Made by a program: the position numbers and the translations under genes. A stretch of DNA of 64,000 nucleotides from Metabacillus litoralis (GTDB taxonomy: Bacteria; Bacillota; Bacilli; Bacillales; Bacillaceae), in NCBI RefSeq assembly GCF_007994985.1, contig NZ_VOQF01000003.1:434001-498000 (forward strand), read 5' to 3'. Positions 35,633-43,723 of the stretch are shown piece by piece. The first letter of the stretch is position 1. Each line of letters begins with the position of its first letter. The notes beneath the pieces were generated by a model. That model worked only from the letters and a program-made list of their open reading frames with translations. It was not told the DNA's origin and made no database searches.

Positions 35633-35703
35633 TTGCTGCATCCTCTATCCTCTTACCAAAGGAATCAACCAACTCCACTATTTACTAAAAAAGCTATGTT
35701 GTA

Positions 35704-37206
35704 TTATTTAGATGTGTTAGATTTTAGCTTCTTCACTTTTATTTCTTCATTAAAATCTTTTAAGATTGAAAAACTCATAGCTATTAATACAAAGGTTAAC
35801 GGAAACGCACTGACTATTATTGCTGTCTGCATGGCACCAAGTCCTCCAGAAAGCATTAAAACTATTGCAGATGCAGATAGATAGATACCCCAAACCACTT
35901 TAACGAACAATGGTGGATTTAAACTTCCATGAGCTGTTTGCATCCCTAAAACAAAAGTGGCTGAATCCGCTGAAGTCACAAAGAAAGTCGTTATTAGCAT
36001 GAGAGTAACAATAATTAATAAACCTGTTAACGGTAGCTGTTGGTATACAAAGAACAAGACAGTCTCGAGACTTTGTTCACTTACGTTAAGTCCTTCAAAA
36101 AATTCAAAGTAAATGCCTGTCCCACCGAACACAGCAAACCAAAATGCACAAACTAATGTAGGAATGACTAACACCGCAATCATAAATTCCCTTACAGTTC
36201 TTCCTTTTGAAACACGTGCGATAAATGTTCCAACAAAAGGTGCCCAAGCGATCCACCATGCCCAATAAAAAATTGTCCACCCTTGTATCCAGGATGCTTT
36301 ATCTTCATTGAAAGGAGCAAGCCTCAAGCCCATACTCGGTAAGTTTTGTATATAACTTCCTAATGTTGTTGTAAATAAATCTAATAGAAAACCCGTCGGA
36401 CCGATAAATAGAAAAACAATTAATAAAACAACAGCCAATATCATATTTGCATTACTTAAATACCTTATCCCCTTTTGAATACCTGTGCTTGCTGAAATAA
36501 TAAATAAAACTGTAACTACAGAAATAATAATTAATTGGACAGTGAAATTATTTGGTATATTAGAAATATAACTTAAACCACTATTAATTTGTGCAGCACC
36601 GAGTCCTAGTGAAGCTGCCACTCCAAAGATAGTTGCAAAAACAGCAATAACATCCACTACAGTCCCTATAGCTCCAGATGCTCTTGAACCTAATAATGGT
36701 GTTAATGTAATACTCATTAATCCTGGTAGCTGTTTTCTAAACTTATAATACGCTAACACAAGTGCTATTACAGCATATATTGCCCATGCATGAAAACCCC
36801 AATGCAAATAAGTATAGCGTAAAGCAATCTTTGCTGCTTCACCAGTTCCACCTTCCCCTATAGGTGGATTTGCAAAGTGAGAAACAGGTTCAGATACACC
36901 AAAGAACAATAAACCAATTCCCATACCTGCACTAAATAGCATCGCAAACCAAGTTGAACGTTTAAATTCCGGTTCATCATGATCAGCTCCCAATTTTATT
37001 TTCCCATACTTACTAAATATAAGGAAAATGGCAAACAACAAGAAAAACGTTGCTGCTAATTGATAAAACCAACCAAAATTACTTAAAAAGAACACATTCG
37101 CTTTATTCATAACAACTTCTAACCGATTAGGCGCTATTACCCCCCACCCAACAAAAAGTGTAGCAAGCACGATCGAAATCCAAAAAACCTTCGAGACCTT
37201 TTTCAT
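35704..37206 (-). CDS. BCCT-family betaine/carnitine/choline transporter
   Basis: Secondary transporter of 500 residues with twelve hydrophobic segments, of the OpuD/BetL type that imports compatible solutes such as glycine betaine during osmotic stress. The Trp-rich signature TIFYWAWWIAWAPFVGTFIA and the following RVSKGRTVREF are intact, and the glycine stretch GMGIGLLFFGVSEP is present near residue 95. It begins with the short N-terminal tail of OpuD, and the C-terminal tail is also short (KDFNEEIKVKKLK). OpuD, BetL and choline carriers cannot be told apart by eye, so no symbol is given. Single gene. Confidence 0.9.
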   Translation of the reverse strand: MKKVSKVFWISIVLATLFVGWGVIAPNRLEVVMNKANVFFLSNFGWFYQLAATFFLLFAIFLIFSKYGKIKLGADHDEPEFKRSTWFAMLFSAGMGIGLLFFGVSEPVSHFANPPIGEGGTGEAAKIALRYTYLHWGFHAWAIYAVIALVLAYYKFRKQLPGLMSITLTPLLGSRASGAIGTVVDVIAVFATIFGVAASLGLGAAQINSGLSYISNIPNNFTVQLIIISVVTVLFIISASTGIQKGIRYLSNANMILAVVLLIVFLFIGPTGFLLDLFTTTLGSYIQNLPSMGLRLAPFNEDKASWIQGWTIFYWAWWIAWAPFVGTFIARVSKGRTVREFMIAVLVIPTLVCAFWFAVFGGTGIYFEFFEGLNVSEQSLETVLFFVYQQLPLTGLLIIVTLMLITTFFVTSADSATFVLGMQTAHGSLNPPLFVKVVWGIYLSASAIVLMLSGGLGAMQTAIIVSAFPLTFVLIAMSFSILKDFNEEIKVKKLKSNTSK

Positions 37207-37305
37207 ATACCTTGCTCCTCTTTAAACGAATAATTAATAAATCGAACAATTCACATGAAATTAGTGTGCTTAAAGAAAGTGAAGTTTATGCTAAATCCTT
37301 AGAAT

Positions 37306-37809
37306 CTAAACAAAAGATTCTTTCTGAAAGAAAACATGCTCCGCTTTTATTTCATCTGTAATAGTAAGAATTCCATATGAACAATATTCCTGTTTCCTTT
37401 TATCAGTTGCTGAACCAGGGTTAAATAGAAGGGTATTATTTATGTATTTATGAATAGGAATGTGAGAGTGACCAAATAAAATACAATCAACTTGATTTCC
37501 ATCGAATGCAGATAAAACTCTTTTTTCAGTTGTCTTAGATTTTCCATGACCATGAATAATACCAATTCGCTTTTCACTTATTGAGATAATTTTCTTACTT
37601 GGAAGCATTTCTACTAAATCAGAGCTATCTACATTACCGTATACACCTTCAACTTCCCCAATACCTTTCAAATCTTTATATACTTCTATTGTTTGCCAAT
37701 CTCCGACATGAATGATTAAATCAGCATTTTCACATTCTTCTTTAACTATATTAGGTATTTTTTTAGCTCTTTTTGGAATATGAGTATCACCTAAAACAAT
37801 TATTTTCAT
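37306..37809 (-). CDS. YfcE/MJ0936-type metallophosphoesterase
   Basis: Small calcineurin-like phosphodiesterase of 167 residues. Metal-site motifs are in order: GDTHIPKR, HVGDWQ, GVYGNVDSSD, IIHGHGK and LFGHSHIP (positions about 7, 36, 58, 83 and 115). The family cleaves phosphodiesters in vitro; the cellular substrate is unclear. The ATG at 37809 has GGAGGTTATT directly upstream, whereas the longer frame has none, so the extra 24 codons are rejected. Single gene. Confidence 0.88.
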   Translation of the reverse strand: MKIIVLGDTHIPKRAKKIPNIVKEECENADLIIHVGDWQTIEVYKDLKGIGEVEGVYGNVDSSDLVEMLPSKKIISISEKRIGIIHGHGKSKTTEKRVLSAFDGNQVDCILFGHSHIPIHKYINNTLLFNPGSATDKRKQEYCSYGILTITDEIKAEHVFFQKESFV

Positions 37810-38056
37810 AATAACCTCCATTATATTTGGATTATTAACTACAAACAGATATAATATGAGTGCCTCTAGTGATAAAACCACTATTTATTAAAAGCAATTA
37901 CATAATAAAGCAAAACGTTTTATGTATTCTTTGTTAATGCTTGATAGCTGAATTCCAATTCTCGAATAGAAAGGAATCACACACTAGAAAATTAACTAAC
38001 TTCTGGCTTTAAAATAGCCATTTAAAAAAATGCGACAAAGAAAAGAGGAATAAGAG

Positions 38057-38344
38057 ATGAATGTTATTGAATCAAAAATCGAAAAGTTACAAGATCCATT
38101 CGGCATTTTAACAGGTGATCGTTACGAAATCTTCCTAACGTTAGAGTTAGACGAGGATGATGAATTATATAGTGAACACGGGGTTGTACTAAAACTTATA
38201 TATGTTATTGACGAAAATCAAACAAAAATCGTTCAATATGATTTTACCGAAAAAGTAACGGATCGCTATTTAGATTTCGCTCTTGAAGAAGAAGAAGAAA
38301 CGGAAATTAAGGAAATCTGTCAGCAACTTGTAGATAGAAATTAA
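38057..38344 (+). CDS. Small acidic protein, probable DUF6509 family
   Basis: A 95-residue, strongly acidic, soluble protein: KLQDPFGILTGDRYEIFLTL near the start, DEDDELYSEHG, and a C-terminal run of Glu (ALEEEEETEIKE). It resembles short Bacillus proteins that I recall as DUF6509, but this is from memory. The overall composition suggests a compact alpha/beta fold. AAAGAGGAATAAGAG lies before the ATG. It stands alone with its own terminator. No function is known. Confidence 0.65.
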   Translation: MNVIESKIEKLQDPFGILTGDRYEIFLTLELDEDDELYSEHGVVLKLIYVIDENQTKIVQYDFTEKVTDRYLDFALEEEEETEIKEICQQLVDRN

Positions 38345-38360
38345 TTCTAAAAAAAAAACA

Positions 38361-38402
38361 AAAACCAGAGGCTAATTCCATACATGCCCTCTGGTTTTTT
38401 TA
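38361..38402 (+). terminator. Terminator of the DUF6509-like gene
   Basis: AAAACCAGAGG pairs with CCTCTGGTTTT and is followed by more T; 17 bp past the stop. Confidence 0.85.
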
Positions 38403-38492
38403 TTAAGATTGTTTTCAAGACCTTACTAAAAGTGAAATACACCACAAAAATAAAGAATAGCAGCATCCCTTTTCACCTAAAAGCATAATATC

Positions 38493-39608
38493 TTAAACAG
38501 CTTTTTTCTGATTAAAAAATTTTCTCGATAAGAATAATCTTTTTGAATTAGGTTCTTGTTTTACAATTGAGATAATTTGTAGTATTACATATATAAATGA
38601 AACTCTTTTATATGCTATATATCTTGGACTCCACTCTGTCGCAAACTTCGCTTTATAATTTCTTAATCCTTTGAAATTATAAAACCTACACCCATTTAAA
38701 AAGGCATAACGAGCTATTTTCTCCTTTAATGATGCATTTTCTTCTACTCCTACATTTGATAAAGGCGATAAACCAAGACTACATGAAGAGTAACCTGAAT
38801 TTTTTGCCCATATAAACGTTGAAATAAAAACCATATCCATTGCACCAGCAGGGCTATCATTTGTATACCTCATAAGATCAATGCTTAAAGTAGCGTTTTC
38901 TTGATAGTTTGAAGGAAGACTCGCGAATGCGATTAGCCTTTTGTTTGTGTCTCTTAATAAAGATACAGGAAAAAGAGAAATATATTCTTCTGAAAAAGAA
39001 CTAACCGAAAAACTCTTCTCCTTCCTTCCATTAAGCCATTCATCAGAAACCATTCTTAATTCTTGCAGCAACTCTTTACTAAATGGTGGAGAAACCACTT
39101 CAAAGTGATATCCCTCGCGATTAAATTTATTTAGAGTTGTTCTAAATTTGCCTGATTTCTTTCCTTCAATGGTAAATTGCTCTAAACTTACTTTTGCTTC
39201 TTCACCTATTTTAAAAAGTTTGTATCCTTTTTCTGTAAATGTAGATAAAAACTTTTCAGTTACTTGATAAAATACCGGAGTTTTCCCTTCTGTTTTAGCA
39301 AATAATAAAAATTCATCAAGTCCATCTTTAAGTTTGTTTTCTGAACCAATAGGATCTCCTAAAACATAAAGGCGGCTTCCTTTTTGTCTATATGAAAGAA
39401 GTACTGATTTATTATTAGTGATAAATAATTGTTTATCCTGAAGAAACGTAAGATGTGATAAAGTGTTTCCTCCAAATCTTTTTAATAACCATAATACAAA
39501 AGAAACATTGAAACTGTTTTCATCTTCTTGTTTATACAAATACAAATAGGTTATTAAGGTGAATAAAATTAATACAAATAAAAATAAGAAAATAATTGCA
39601 TTTAACAA
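38493..39608 (-). CDS. Stand-alone DUF2156 protein (MprF C-terminal domain-like)
   Basis: A 371-residue protein with one N-terminal membrane helix (about 3-24) and a double-GNAT DUF2156 domain like the aminoacyl-phosphatidylglycerol synthase half of MprF. Diagnostic stretches are YRQKGSRLYVLGDPIGSE, YQVTEKFLSTFTEKGYKLFK, SGKFRTTLNKFNREGY and GLSPLSNVG, then FNFKG-like YNFKGLRNYKAKF with the WSPRY motif. The flippase half (about 500 residues) is absent. It starts with TTG, ten bases after GGAGGG. Transfer of an amino acid from tRNA to a membrane lipid is likely by family; the acceptor is unknown. Confidence 0.82.
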   Translation of the reverse strand: MLNAIIFLFLFVLILFTLITYLYLYKQEDENSFNVSFVLWLLKRFGGNTLSHLTFLQDKQLFITNNKSVLLSYRQKGSRLYVLGDPIGSENKLKDGLDEFLLFAKTEGKTPVFYQVTEKFLSTFTEKGYKLFKIGEEAKVSLEQFTIEGKKSGKFRTTLNKFNREGYHFEVVSPPFSKELLQELRMVSDEWLNGRKEKSFSVSSFSEEYISLFPVSLLRDTNKRLIAFASLPSNYQENATLSIDLMRYTNDSPAGAMDMVFISTFIWAKNSGYSSCSLGLSPLSNVGVEENASLKEKIARYAFLNGCRFYNFKGLRNYKAKFATEWSPRYIAYKRVSFIYVILQIISIVKQEPNSKRLFLSRKFFNQKKAV

Positions 39609-39786
39609 TAATCTATATCCCTCCTTATTTTCCCTCTATAAAAGATAACACAATATATAGTTCTAGAGTATAGTTTTTAATTAGTAGATTTAACTATTTT
39701 AGTTCTATATTTGAATAATTTGAACAAAACTTCACAGTTTATACCTTTAAAAAAAGATTTATCATTGACATGTTTTTTCATAAAGA

Positions 39787-39981
39787 AACTTTGTAGTAGA
39801 GTTCCGTTACAGCCATATACATTCCCTGTAAAAAATAGGCCATCATTTTCCTAGGAGTAAAAATTAACCGAGCCCACCTACCACTTTTTTCAAAAAAGTG
39901 TTTTCTTCTTCATCACACTTCTCCCATAGGATTAATACGATTCATAACCTTTATCTAAGGCTCTTTTCTGAAAGATTGTTA
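39787..39981. mobile_element. Degenerate AGGCT-ended repeat, mixed ends
   Basis: The left part (GAAACTTTGTAG, GTTCCGTTACAGCC) resembles the family 1 start, while the right part AGGCTCTTTTCTGAAAG at 39958 is a family 2 end followed by ATTGTTA. The centre is degraded. It may be two broken copies side by side. The rest of the 516-bp gap up to sspH is A/T-rich without further features. Confidence 0.4.
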
Positions 39982-40124
39982 CCTCTTATTAAAATATAAT
40001 ATGGATAATTCGATGTAAAATGGATATCTTATGAATGAGTCAGTAGTTTGAATAATAATTCACAACTTGAAAGCTGTATCCTAATATACCAATAATATGC
40101 GTATAACGAAAGGAGAAATAAATT

Positions 40125-40304
40125 ATGAATGTTTATAGAGCAAAGGAAATTGCCCAAATGGGAGAAATGGTAAATGTTCAATATGGGGGAGAATCTATAT
40201 ACATACAATCAGTAAACGAGATACAAGAAACAGCAAGGATTTTCCCAATAAACAATCCACAGGCAGAACAAAGCGTCCCAGTAGCTAATTTAATAGAAAG
40301 TTAA
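40125..40304 (+). CDS. sspH: H-type small acid-soluble spore protein
   Basis: A 59-residue protein of the SspH family, minor DNA-associated proteins made in the forespore. It starts MNVYRAKEIAQMGEMVNVQY and has the conserved YIQSVNE, ETARIFPINNP and VPVANLIES segments. The length matches the family. AAAGGAGAAATAAATT precedes the ATG at good spacing. In this family transcription normally depends on the forespore sigma factor SigG; I could not identify a convincing SigG promoter upstream. No clear terminator follows on the plus strand, and a convergent cold-shock gene lies 151 bp away. Confidence 0.88.
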   Translation: MNVYRAKEIAQMGEMVNVQYGGESIYIQSVNEIQETARIFPINNPQAEQSVPVANLIES

Positions 40305-40410
40305 AATATATTAGCTGTAAACTAAGATAGATTACACTATTTCCTTGATTAAATTAATATCTAATCACACTTGATTTATGAAAAACTTTTCCATTTGTTG
40401 TATTTTATTA

Positions 40411-40446
40411 AAAAAGACTAACTATACATCATATAGTCAGTCTTTT
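40411..40446. terminator. Terminator between sspH and csp
   Basis: AAAAGACTAACTATA pairs with TATAGTCAGTCTTTT (one mismatch) around CATCA; T and A tracts on both sides allow use in both directions. It lies 9 bp past the csp stop. Confidence 0.8.
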
Positions 40447-40455
40447 GTATGCTTA

Positions 40456-40659
40456 TTATAATTTTACAACGTCTTCTGCTTGAGGGCCACGGTTTCCTTC
40501 AACAATGTTGAAGGAAACTTTTTGACCTTCTTCTAACGTTTTAAAACCGTCACCTGAAATAGCGCTGAAATGAACAAATACATCGTTTCCTTCTGCAACT
40601 TCGATAAATCCGAAACCTTTTTCTGAGTTAAACCATTTTATAGTACCTGTCGTTTTCAT
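40456..40659 (-). CDS. Cold-shock protein (CspA/CspB family)
   Basis: A 67-residue single cold-shock domain that binds single-stranded RNA and DNA and keeps mRNA unfolded. RNP-1 is KGFGFIEV and RNP-2 is VFVHFSAI; the protein starts [15 protein letters not shown] and ends [10 protein letters not shown]. The ATG at 40659 is chosen because the typical csp site GGAGGTTTCATTT lies before it. It resembles CspB/CspC/CspD of B. subtilis without clear assignment. A long hairpin lies 48-104 bases upstream in the probable leader. Confidence 0.93.
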   Translation of the reverse strand: MKTTGTIKWFNSEKGFGFIEVAEGNDVFVHFSAISGDGFKTLEEGQKVSFNIVEGNRGPQAEDVVKL

Positions 40660-40706
40660 AAATGAAACCTCCAAAGATTTTTTAATATGTTACTGCATTT
40701 AAAAAA

Positions 40707-40763
40707 TTCACATAATATAGAGAATATCAAGATACGGAGTAGATACTCTTTATAATATGTGAA
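40707..40763 (-). promoter_or_regulatory. Long hairpin in the csp leader
   Basis: Two 22-nt arms (40707-40728 and 40742-40763) pair at 19 of 22 positions across a 13-base loop, 48 nt upstream of csp. Cold-shock mRNAs often have long structured leaders that change fold with temperature; this is a candidate for such a switch. There is no T-run to make it a terminator. Confidence 0.5.
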
Positions 40764-41092
40764 TTATATAGCTCCATATCCTTTAATAGAAAATAAAAAC
40801 TTGTGTTAATCATTTATATTCTACTTCATTTATAATTATATTATTGAAATTGCAAAGCCCAAAACAACGAAAGCCCTACCTCTCTCTCGTCCTTACGGCT
40901 CCAAGACCGCGCCAGTGTGAATTGATTGAACGAATCTGTTATGACATAAAATTATATGTTAAACCTACATTTCCATCATTCACAAAGCACTATTAAAAAG
41001 TTCTATTAAATAAGCACTAATTACAACTATATAGAAAAAGTTTACAAAAGTCAACATTAGAATCCTTTTTCTGTAAAATACTTACCTTCAGA
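40764..41092. other. Gap between modB and csp with a GC-rich patch
   Basis: A short patch around 40855-40920 (CTCTCGTCCTTACGGCTCCA, then AAGACCGCGCCAG) is much richer in GC than its surroundings. It has no reading frame and no match I can name; it may be the remnant of a repeat. No terminator for modB was found. Confidence 0.35.
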
Positions 41093-41758
41093 TTATTTCC
41101 CTGGATCGTTGATTCGCTGAATAAACAATAATAAGCTAAAAGAAATAATAATAATAGACAATACCCATAGCCAAGCAAGACCCATCTTACCACTATCAAT
41201 TGCAACAAATATAGCAGTTGAAACAGTCTGTGTTTTACCTGGTATATTTCCAGCAAACATTAATGTCGCACCAAACTCACCTAAAGATCTAGTAAAACTT
41301 AAAACAAAACCTGATATTATGTAATTTAACGAAAGAGGTAATGTTATTTTAAAAAACACTGCTATTTCATTAGCTCCATCTACTCTTGCTGCTTCTTCTA
41401 TATTTATATCTATATGCTTAAAACCTGCTTTTGTCATTTGATACATAAGTGGGAAGGATACAACTATTGCAGCAATTAATCCTGCCCACCAAGTAAAAAT
41501 GACTGTACTATTAAATATAGATTCAATCATTTGACCAATAGGACTATTCGTCCCAAAAATTATAATTAAGATAAACCCTATTACAGAAGGAGGCAAAACT
41601 AAAGGTAAAATGAGCAATGTCTCAAGAAGCATTTTACCTTTAAATACATTTTTAGCCATATAGTTCCCTATTACAGTACCTATTACCATCACAATAATAC
41701 TTGCAATACTAGCTATTTTTATTGATAAAAGAATAGGATCCCAAAAATCGTTTATCAT
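41093..41758 (-). CDS. modB: Molybdate ABC transporter permease
   Basis: Inner part of the molybdate importer, 221 residues with five or six helices. The EAA loop that docks the ATPase reads EAARVDGANEIAVFFKITLP (about 133-152), and SLGEFGATLMFAGNIPGKTQ is a typical ModB stretch. The start is 2 bp past the modA stop. Last gene of the mob-mod operon. The ATPase gene modC is absent; B. subtilis also has modAB without modC as I recall, so an ATPase from elsewhere must serve. Confidence 0.92.
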   Translation of the reverse strand: MINDFWDPILLSIKIASIASIIVMVIGTVIGNYMAKNVFKGKMLLETLLILPLVLPPSVIGFILIIIFGTNSPIGQMIESIFNSTVIFTWWAGLIAAIVVSFPLMYQMTKAGFKHIDINIEEAARVDGANEIAVFFKITLPLSLNYIISGFVLSFTRSLGEFGATLMFAGNIPGKTQTVSTAIFVAIDSGKMGLAWLWVLSIIIISFSLLLFIQRINDPGK

Positions 41759-41760
41759 AT

Positions 41761-42528
41761 TTACTCCTCATTCATCATATCAAATCCATGCTTTTTAAAA
41801 ACACCCAATGCTTCCTCTGTTTGCAAAAAATCACTAAACTCCAAAGCAGCATTGATTTCTTTTGTTGATTCTGTGACACCAACAGGATAGATAATAGGGG
41901 AATGCAGGAAATCATCAAAAGTAAAAATTTCGTTCACCTTATCTGTAATAAAAGCATCTGTTTTATACACTATTCCTGCTTGTACATTGCCTGTCTCAAC
42001 ATAAGATAACACTTGTCTTACATCTTTTGCGTATATGATATTTCCTTCAATTGATTCCCATTTTCCAAGATTTATTAAAGCTTCTTTTGCATACAAACCA
42101 GCAGGGACAGTTTCAGGTAATCCTATCGCAAAAGTTTCTGATTTCATTGATTCGGCTAATGAATCAATTTCAGAACTAGAAGATGATATAACCACTAGCT
42201 TATTTTTCAATAAATGAACAACTGAGTTTTCTCTAACTTTTTTATTTTTAACTAATTTATCAAATTCCTCATTATTAGCAGAGAGAAACACATCCACTGG
42301 TGCACCTTGTTCAATCTGCTTGCTTAAAGTCCCTGAGGAAGCTAAGTTCAATTGTATATCGATATTATTTGTTTCTTCAAAAAGAAGCACAACTTCTTCC
42401 ATTGCTTCCTTTAAACTAACTGCAGCTGATACTGTTAGTTCAGTTTTGGTGGTTTCATTTTGTGATGCAGTACAACCAGATAATATTGATAGCAAAATTA
42501 AAAGAGTAAAAACCTTCAATTTATCCAC
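41761..42528 (-). CDS. modA: Molybdate-binding lipoprotein
   Basis: Extracellular receptor of the molybdate ABC importer, anchored by a lipid. Signal peptide with lipobox LSGC (Cys19), then the ModA fold: LTVSAAVSLKEAMEEVV (anion-binding Ser), LNLASSGTLSKQIEQGAPVD and ETVPAGLYAKEAL, ending VKT-like GIVYKTDAF. At 255 residues it has family length. Its start overlaps the end of moaD by 8 bp, so uptake of molybdate and cofactor synthesis are produced together. Confidence 0.93.
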   Translation of the reverse strand: MDKLKVFTLLILLSILSGCTASQNETTKTELTVSAAVSLKEAMEEVVLLFEETNNIDIQLNLASSGTLSKQIEQGAPVDVFLSANNEEFDKLVKNKKVRENSVVHLLKNKLVVISSSSSEIDSLAESMKSETFAIGLPETVPAGLYAKEALINLGKWESIEGNIIYAKDVRQVLSYVETGNVQAGIVYKTDAFITDKVNEIFTFDDFLHSPIIYPVGVTESTKEINAALEFSDFLQTEEALGVFKKHGFDMMNEE

Positions 42529-42754
42529 CGCTTACTGGTGGAATAAATGCCACAACATCTCCTGACGAAACATTATCCTCATCAAGAGCATAGTCTTCAT
42601 TAACAGCAACCATTACATGCTCTAAAGAACCTAAATTGAATTTCTCACTAACGTATTCCTTTATCTCAATAACTGAAATTGAATCTTTTTCAATCACAAT
42701 CATTTCACTTCCTACTTTTTCTTGCAGATGAGCAAATAATAATACTTTAATCAT
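42521..42754 (-). CDS. moaD: Molybdopterin synthase small subunit
   Basis: Ubiquitin-fold sulfur carrier of 77 residues that brings thiocarboxylate sulfur to molybdopterin synthase. It ends in the obligatory Gly-Gly (FIPPVSGG), where the thiocarboxylate forms. VNEDYALDEDNVSSGDVVAF precedes it as usual. It overlaps moaE by 4 bp and modA by 8 bp. The activating enzyme MoeB is not in this operon, unlike B. subtilis. Confidence 0.93.
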   Translation of the reverse strand: MIKVLLFAHLQEKVGSEMIVIEKDSISVIEIKEYVSEKFNLGSLEHVMVAVNEDYALDEDNVSSGDVVAFIPPVSGG

Positions 42755-43227
42755 TCTTTTCCCTCCAAAGGAGTTCCGTTTGGATAAGGTGTTTTTTCAA
42801 GCTGGTCACCTATCCACTCTTGTCCATCCTCCCAAATCTCTTTCTTCCAGATCGGTACAATTTGTTTAATCCTTTCAATCGCATATTCATTTGCTTCATA
42901 TGCATCTTTTCGATGTGGTGTAGAAACTGCAATGACAACCGCAATTTCACTTATTTCTAATTTTCCTACACGATGGGAAATCGCTACTTTTGACATCTCC
43001 CATCTTTCATTTATCTCTTTTCCAATTTGTTCAAGCATTTTCACTGCCATTTTTGTGTAAGCTTGATATTCTAATGATAAAGTTCGTTTACCATGAGTGA
43101 ATTCCCTTACAGTACCTATAAATGTAGTAACTGCTCCTGCTTCATTCCTAATTACTTTATTTGCTATTTCCTCAACAGAGATTGGCTTATCAACAATCTC
43201 AAACAATGGATTATTCAATTGTTTCAC
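42751..43227 (-). CDS. moaE: Molybdopterin synthase catalytic subunit
   Basis: Large subunit that converts precursor Z (cPMP) to molybdopterin with MoaD. AGAVTTFIGTVREFTHGKRT, LEYQAYTKMA, SHRVGKLEI and the catalytic-lysine segment IWKKEIWEDG are all present. Length 158 residues is normal. The start overlaps mobB by 17 bp, so translation is closely linked. Confidence 0.94.
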   Translation of the reverse strand: MKQLNNPLFEIVDKPISVEEIANKVIRNEAGAVTTFIGTVREFTHGKRTLSLEYQAYTKMAVKMLEQIGKEINERWEMSKVAISHRVGKLEISEIAVVIAVSTPHRKDAYEANEYAIERIKQIVPIWKKEIWEDGQEWIGDQLEKTPYPNGTPLEGKE

Positions 43228-43723
43228 CTGCTTTTTTCGTTAGTAACCATGTTATACAATCTTTTTGGTTTGTAAACACTTTATAATGATTCGTCAATGA
43301 TTTTGGAAGAGTAAAGCTAGCAACAAGACAGTATATATTATCTATCTTCTGTAGCATAGGTAGATCATCTTCAGATCGTAATAATACAACCTTTGGAAAA
43401 GATTCAAGCTTATACCCTTCGATAACAATTACATCAAGCTCAAAGGACTTATAAATAGCTATCAATTGGGACAAAGATAAATGTAGATTATTAGAGGTTA
43501 ACATAATCGTACCATTTCCTTCTACTAGAGAAACACTCGCTCCTGCCCTTCTATGCTTACCCGTATCTTTTTGTTCATCATAGTTCAGTAGCGGTGTTTT
43601 GTGTCCATGATGCTTTATTGTCCCAACTTTAAGGTTAAATTTAACAGATTCCTCTATATAATCAACAACAAATGTTGTTTTTCCACTATTTTGATATCCT
43701 ACTACTTGAAGGACTCTGCCCAA
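43211..43723 (-). CDS. mobB: Molybdopterin-guanine dinucleotide adaptor MobB
   Basis: GTP-binding accessory protein of 170 residues that helps MobA attach GMP. The P-loop is GYQNSGKTTFV at residues 9-19; TIKHHGHK and VIVIEGYKLE follow as in the family. It overlaps moeA upstream by 22 bp and moaE downstream by 17 bp. Confidence 0.92.
   Translation of the reverse strand: MGRVLQVVGYQNSGKTTFVVDYIEESVKFNLKVGTIKHHGHKTPLLNYDEQKDTGKHRRAGASVSLVEGNGTIMLTSNNLHLSLSQLIAIYKSFELDVIVIEGYKLESFPKVVLLRSEDDLPMLQKIDNIYCLVASFTLPKSLTNHYKVFTNQKDCITWLLTKKAGETIE

Noticed and set aside
40010-40124. SigG promoter before sspH
   Set aside because: Partial matches to TGAATA and CATNNTA occur, but not at 17-18 bp spacing.
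41017-41256. Minus-strand frame overlapping the end of modB
   Set aside because: It is out of frame with modB and hydrophobic by shadow effect; no ribosome site.
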